Below, piece after piece: positions 60,467 to 64,000 of a DNA stretch of 64,000 nucleotides. Both the position numbers and the translations under genes were made by a program. The stretch comes from Pyrobaculum ferrireducens (lineage in GTDB: Archaea; Thermoproteota; Thermoprotei; Thermoproteales; Thermoproteaceae), in assembly GCF_000234805.1 (NCBI RefSeq), contig NC_016645.1, positions 62,001-126,000 of the forward strand, written 5' to 3'. The notes beneath the pieces are model-generated. The model saw nothing but the letters and a program-made list of their open reading frames with translations, did not search any database and was not told the origin of the DNA. How positions within the stretch are numbered: position 1 is the stretch's first letter; each line of letters starts with the position of its first letter.

Positions 60467-61426
60467 CTACTCCCCCGACAGCGGCCTCAACACGCTCGCC
60501 CTCCAGAGGTCGAAAAGCCCCTTTAGGTGAACCACCGGCGTACCAGTCGTCATGCGATACGTAAGCCACTTCAAAAACCTCTCTCTATCGCCGGCGACCA
60601 CCCAATCAGTAGCCTCCACCTCAAACACGCCGGTGGACACCTCCTGCGCCAATGCCCGCGCCAGCGTCGAGGCCTGCCACAGAGCTCCCCACCCAATGGG
60701 AGGCAAGCCAAGCTTCAACAAGGAGGAGTCCCCTATGAGATATACACGCTCGTGCTGAGTCTCAAAAGTCACAGGATCAACATCAAGCCCCGCGGCGATG
60801 GGGTGTATCCTCACAGCGGGGACAGAAACTCTCAACTCCCCCTCTCTATAAGGAGGAGGCTCTTCACTAATTTCCACGCCCGATTTAACCATATGCTCAC
60901 GCTGTATAGACATGAACATTTTATAGTCGTCGTGTATGAAAACTACATGAATAGATACATCCTTCTCAGGAAACCTAGTTTTAATAGCATATGCAATTTC
61001 GGCAAAGCCGGCAACCGGGGTAAACTCATTTACAACAAACCTAACAGCCCTGCTACCCTCCACAGCTTGGAAAAGCCTCCTAGAACCCTCAACACTCCAG
61101 TACTCAGCACTCCCCACCTTATAACCCCCCGGCGCGAGTACTACATAGTCTCCACAAACCTGCACAGGCCCCGTGTTAGTCCTCACACAGCCCCCCTCCA
61201 CGGAAACAACCGCCGCCTTTACATGCACTACCCTCCTCAAATCTGAAAATGGAAACGCCAAATCTTCAAAATCCACAAGCCCGGCGAAGGCCAGAGGGAT
61301 GCCGATAACAAACTCATGAATAGGCTTGGGATCAACAACAACGAGAGTGACGTGAGGGGCAAATTTCAGAAACTCACTAGCAAAGTAAAGCCCAGCCACG
61401 CCCCCTCCGACCACCACCACGCGCAT
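60467..61426 (-). CDS. NDH-2/sulfide:quinone reductase-like flavoprotein
   Basis: About 319 residues. FAD loop VVVVGGGVAGLYFASEF at the N-terminus, VVDPKPIHEF, a second block with VVLAPGGYKVG and a late YLIGDSSLLKLGLPPIGWGA holding the FAD-binding GD. No redox Cys pair of SQR is obvious, which favours an NADH:quinone or related FAD oxidoreductase, but the NAD-binding loop is also weak. ATG 61426 was chosen because TATA-like GTATATATC is 24-32 bases upstream; a frame up to 61504 is longer without support. Likely membrane-associated. Confidence 0.75.
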   Translation of the reverse strand: MRVVVVGGGVAGLYFASEFLKFAPHVTLVVVDPKPIHEFVIGIPLAFAGLVDFEDLAFPFSDLRRVVHVKAAVVSVEGGCVRTNTGPVQVCGDYVVLAPGGYKVGSAEYWSVEGSRRLFQAVEGSRAVRFVVNEFTPVAGFAEIAYAIKTRFPEKDVSIHVVFIHDDYKMFMSIQREHMVKSGVEISEEPPPYREGELRVSVPAVRIHPIAAGLDVDPVTFETQHERVYLIGDSSLLKLGLPPIGWGALWQASTLARALAQEVSTGVFEVEATDWVVAGDRERFLKWLTYRMTTGTPVVHLKGLFDLWRASVLRPLSGE

Positions 61427-61460
61427 AAGGTAGCGAGGGGGGCGTGATATATACGCTACG

Positions 61461-62096
61461 TTAGTCCACCAGAACGACGGCCCAGCCCCCCGGCGCCTCC
61501 CCACCCAGTCCCCTCACCGGCAGGCCCAGCCTCAGCCCGAGGGAAGCCGCCCTCTCCAAAGCCCCGCGGCTAGGCACGTCTACGAAATACACCCTGCAGT
61601 TCCCCACCAGCTCCACCAGACGCGAGAGAGCCACCACGCGGCCGCCCCCCACAGACGCCCCGCTGAGCGCCACGCGCCATCTAGAAGGCCCCACCTCCGC
61701 CAGCCGCTCCAGCGCCGCCCTCCTCGGGTCGTCCCCCAGGACCTCCACCCTGGCGAACCTCGGCACGCGCCGCAGGGCCTCCACCACGTAGGCCACAGCC
61801 GCCGCCTCAAGCGCCGACGGATCCCCCGAGCCGACGTAGACGTAGCGGTCCGCGGCTATGTACTGCGCCGCGGCGTTCTCCGCGTAGGCCACCACATACC
61901 GCCCCACCTCCCCCCCGGCCACCACCACGCCCAGGGCCCACCTAGACAGAGGACCCCACCCCCGCCGCAGAACCCACTGAGAAAAGTCGTCTAGAAGAAA
62001 AGCCTTCACCTTCACCCCCACGCGCCCCCTCGGGACCCTCAAAGCCGGCTCCTCCACCCTCTTCACAACACCCCCCTCCACGACAAGCCGCCACAC
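61461..62096 (-). CDS. Unknown protein resembling a reduced medium-chain dehydrogenase
   Basis: 211 residues. The N-terminus (VEEPALRVPRGRVGVKVKAF) and VVVAGGEVGRYVVAYAENAA, then YVVEALRRVPRFARVEVLGD, have the order of an alcohol-dehydrogenase-like MDR protein, with a Rossmann-like strand but no GxGxxG and no zinc ligands. At 211 residues it lacks about 120 of the usual length. Either a diverged relative or an unrelated enzyme of the same look. The start lies 28 bases from the UbiD gene end; low GC bias is not seen. Confidence 0.4.
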   Translation of the reverse strand: MWRLVVEGGVVKRVEEPALRVPRGRVGVKVKAFLLDDFSQWVLRRGWGPLSRWALGVVVAGGEVGRYVVAYAENAAAQYIAADRYVYVGSGDPSALEAAAVAYVVEALRRVPRFARVEVLGDDPRRAALERLAEVGPSRWRVALSGASVGGGRVVALSRLVELVGNCRVYFVDVPSRGALERAASLGLRLGLPVRGLGGEAPGGWAVVLVD

Positions 62097-62124
62097 CCAC
62101 GGCCAGCCGCCGGGGTATATAAAA

Positions 62125-63559
62125 CTAGCCGAGAATCCTCTCCACCACCGCCCTCACCCGCGCCGCCGTCTCCGGGTCGGGAGACACCTCCTCAGGCCAC
62201 CGCCTCCCCCCGTACTCCTCCGGAAGCTTCCGCGTCGCGTCTATCCCAAGCTTAGAGCCGTACCCGGGGATGGGCGACCCCGTGTCGAGGACGTCCACGT
62301 GGGCCCCCGGCACCACCACCACATCCCGCTGCGGGTCCACCCTCTGCGCCACTGCAAACAAAACCTCATTCAAGTCGTGGACATTCACGTCGTGGTCAAC
62401 CACTATAACAATTTTAGTAAGAGACAGCATGTGGCCCAGCCCCCACAAGGCGAACATCACCTTCTTCCCATGCCCCGGAAACCTCTTCCTAATCGACACG
62501 ATTGCCACACCCTGGAATAGGCCGAACTCAGGCAGGTTCAAGTCCACAACCTCCGGCAGTAGGAAGCGGAGGACGGGTAGGAAGACCCTCTCAACCGCCT
62601 TCCCCATGTAGGCGTCCTCAAGAGGCGGCCTCCCCACCACGGTGCCGTAGTAGATGGGGTCCTCCCTACGCAGAAGAGCCCTGGCCTTGAAGACGGGGTA
62701 GAGACCCCCCTGGTCGTAAACCCCGTAGTGGTCCCCCGAAGGGCCCCTCCCTCCGCAAGTCGCCGACGTCGACACACCCCTCCACCACCGCCTCGGCCCT
62801 CGCCGGGATGTACAGGTCGGTGGCCACGCCCTTGGTCACCTCAAGACCGGCCCCCCTGAGGACCCCCGCGAATAGGTACTCGTCCAGGGGGTAGGGAGTC
62901 GGCATCATCCCGCTGAGGAGAAACGCCGGGTCCCCCCCAATCACCACCGCGGCCTCCACACAGCCGCCGGACGACGAGAAGAGGTCAGCCGCCCTCTTGT
63001 GTATCTGCGCGTGGACGAGGGCCTCCCTCTCGTTCAGAAGCTGAATTCTGTACACCCCCACGTTATATATCCCCCTCACATCCCTCGTCACCAAAAGGCC
63101 GTATGTTATGTAGCGCCCCGCGTCCCCCGGCCAGCTCTTAAACGCAGGGATGGAGAGGAGGTTAGGCGCCTCCTCCACCACCTCCTTGACAGGGCCCCCC
63201 CGCACCGCCCTAGGCGCGTAGCGCCCCAGCTCAAAAAACCCCACAGCCGCCCTGAACTTATCCAAGAGAGTCAGCGGAGGAGGGGCGGAGAGGGGCTCCA
63301 GAAGCCTCCTCCCCACCTCCTCCAGCTCCCCCACCCCAAGCGCCAGCTTAATCCTCTCAAGAGAGCCGAAGAGATTCCCCACAACCCTCCACCCCGGGAA
63401 CCCCCTCACAGACTCAAACAGCACCGCGGGCCCCCTCCCGTACATAACCCCCCGCAGAACCTCAGGAATCTCCAGCTCAGGCGACAGAGGCTCCGAAACC
63501 CTCCTAAGCCACCCCCGCCCCTCAAGCGCCTCCAAAAACTCCCGCAAGTCCGAAAACAC
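62125..63559 (-). pseudogene. UbiD-family decarboxylase, frameshifted at a G5 run
   Basis: Two overlapping frames make one UbiD protein of about 477 residues. The first (from GTG 63559) runs DLREFLEALEGRGWLRRVSE, FESVRGFPGWRVVGNLFG, IYNVGVYRIQLLNEREALVH and GDLRREGPFG, then leaves the family pattern. Removing one G of the G5 run (C5 at 62733-62737) rejoins it to GDHYGVYDQGGLYPVFKARA, matching the EGPFGDHTG motif typical of UbiD, and on to GAHVDVLDTGSP and KLGIDATRKLPEE. UbiD uses prenylated FMN to decarboxylate aromatic or unsaturated acids; the family's conserved Arg and Glu appear on both sides of the break. Sequencing error or true inactivation or slippage cannot be told apart here. Confidence 0.8.
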
Positions 63560-63607
63560 GGGGGGAGGGTGCCCCGGGTATAAAAACAGTGGTTTGAGAA
63601 AACACGC

Positions 63608-64000
63608 CTAGTGGAACAGCCTCTCTATGCCGAAGAGGCGGCCCAGCCACTCCCCCAGGAGGTAGGTCAGAAAGGCGGTGCCCAGCAGGAGGCCCACCGT
63701 CTGCACAAACTCAAACTTGAAGTCCCTCTCCCCGTAGACAGCCGCCTGGAAGGTCAAGACAAAGGACAGGGCGATCCCCACCGCGATAGACGCCGCGAAG
63801 GCCAGGTAGACGTCGTGCAGGAGGAAGTACGGCAGAGACATGAGAGCCACAGCCGCCGTGTAGCCAACCCCAGTCACCACCGCCGCCACGGCCGGCGACT
63901 TCCCCACCTCGTGCTTAGTCTGGAGGTATGACGCCGAGGCCATGGAGATGGCCGCCCCAACCCCCACGATGAGGCCGATAACCCCCGCCACCACCGTGCT
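63608..64000 (-). CDS. VIT1/CCC1-family transporter (5'-partial)
   Basis: At least 130 residues; the frame stays open to the window edge (STVVAGVIGLIVGVG), so the start is outside. MASASYLQTKHEVGKSPAVA corresponds to the MAxxxYxxxxSE loop after the first helices of VIT1/CCC1 iron/manganese transporters, followed by helices YTAAVALMSLPYFLLHDVYL, FAASIAVGIALSFVLTF and TVGLLLGTAFLTYLLGEWLG. The usual iron-binding metal domain would lie upstream. It likely moves Fe2+ or Mn2+. Convergence or operon order with the next gene cannot be seen. Confidence 0.7.
   Translation of the reverse strand, partial: STVVAGVIGLIVGVGAAISMASASYLQTKHEVGKSPAVAAVVTGVGYTAAVALMSLPYFLLHDVYLAFAASIAVGIALSFVLTFQAAVYGERDFKFEFVQTVGLLLGTAFLTYLLGEWLGRLFGIERLFH

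Noticed and set aside
1-64000. CRISPR arrays
   Set aside because: No regularly spaced repeats of 24-37 bases were seen; the only Cas-like gene is the solo Cas4.
1-64000. Insertion sequences with transposase genes
   Set aside because: No transposase motif or terminal-repeat pair was recognised; repeats found are the 51-bp speH copy, short palindromes and PaREP2-like debris.

Overview
The window looks like chromosomal DNA of a hyperthermophilic crenarchaeon of the Thermoproteales, most probably Pyrobaculum. The evidence is archaeal-type ribosomal proteins (uS17, uS3, uL29, uL22, eL15), archaeal RNase P proteins, SufB/SufC, a K+-independent H+-pyrophosphatase, an A-type ATPase subunit I, archaeal GAPDH, intron-containing tRNAs, remnants resembling the PaREP2 family first named in P. 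aerophilum, and many genes whose TATA-like box lies 20-30 bases before the start codon, which implies leaderless mRNAs. No rRNA, CRISPR array or intact insertion sequence was seen.

Layout. 0-7 kb: the end of uS17, then a large secreted-protein gene with an apparent N-terminal frameshift, a membrane protein, an XPF-type nuclease, a GH1 glycosidase and a second secreted protein. 7-12 kb: universal stress protein, GAPDH and PGK in one overlapping operon, a nucleotidyltransferase and ThrRS. 12-15.5 kb: a PaREP2 fragment, a 51-bp duplication of the speH 3' end, speH itself, an unknown protein, an AbiEii-like nucleotidyltransferase pair and tRNA-Ser. 15.7-25.3 kb: Nudix, a split MFS transporter, mobB-padR-ino1, an Fe-S oxidoreductase, a solo Cas4-like nuclease, an EF1A-like GTPase and the H+-PPase. 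25.4-32.4 kb: ATPase subunit I, an MTHFR-like protein, Rpp29-uL29-uS3-uL22, a UbiA prenyltransferase and a HAD phosphatase. 32.6-40 kb: an MscS-like membrane protein, a DUF234-type ATPase, small paralogous genes, a winged-helix regulator with membrane and secreted proteins under a shared palindrome, a frameshifted secreted protein and tRNA-Val. 40-47.6 kb: GH57 amylase, RNase HI, a ThermoDBP-like protein, NucS, a class III aminotransferase, a C/D-box RNA candidate and SufC. 48-53.5 kb: two exported proteins, PaREP2 debris, SufB and a RimK-like ligase. 53.7-64 kb: Pop5-Rpp30-exosome-associated protein facing eL15, an H/ACA-like RNA candidate, ThyX, GT2, LysRS, an NDH-2-like flavoprotein, a frameshifted UbiD and a partial VIT-family transporter.

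The most unusual theme is a set of large exported proteins of unknown function. Three of their genes (near 0.38, 5.14 and 49.44 kb) share an almost identical element ending in the TATA box. Members of the set carry lesions: a T6 frameshift that removes the signal peptide, a C-terminal frameshift, and an in-frame amber codon followed by 52 open codons. Two further exported-protein genes (36.6 and 37.4 kb) share a different palindrome just upstream of their TATA boxes, next to a winged-helix gene. Together these suggest regulated and possibly phase-variable cell-surface proteins. Two other genes (MFS transporter, UbiD) are broken at C5/G5 runs, as expected if mononucleotide tracts slip in this lineage.

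All assignments come from reading translated sequence and motifs; no database search was possible.
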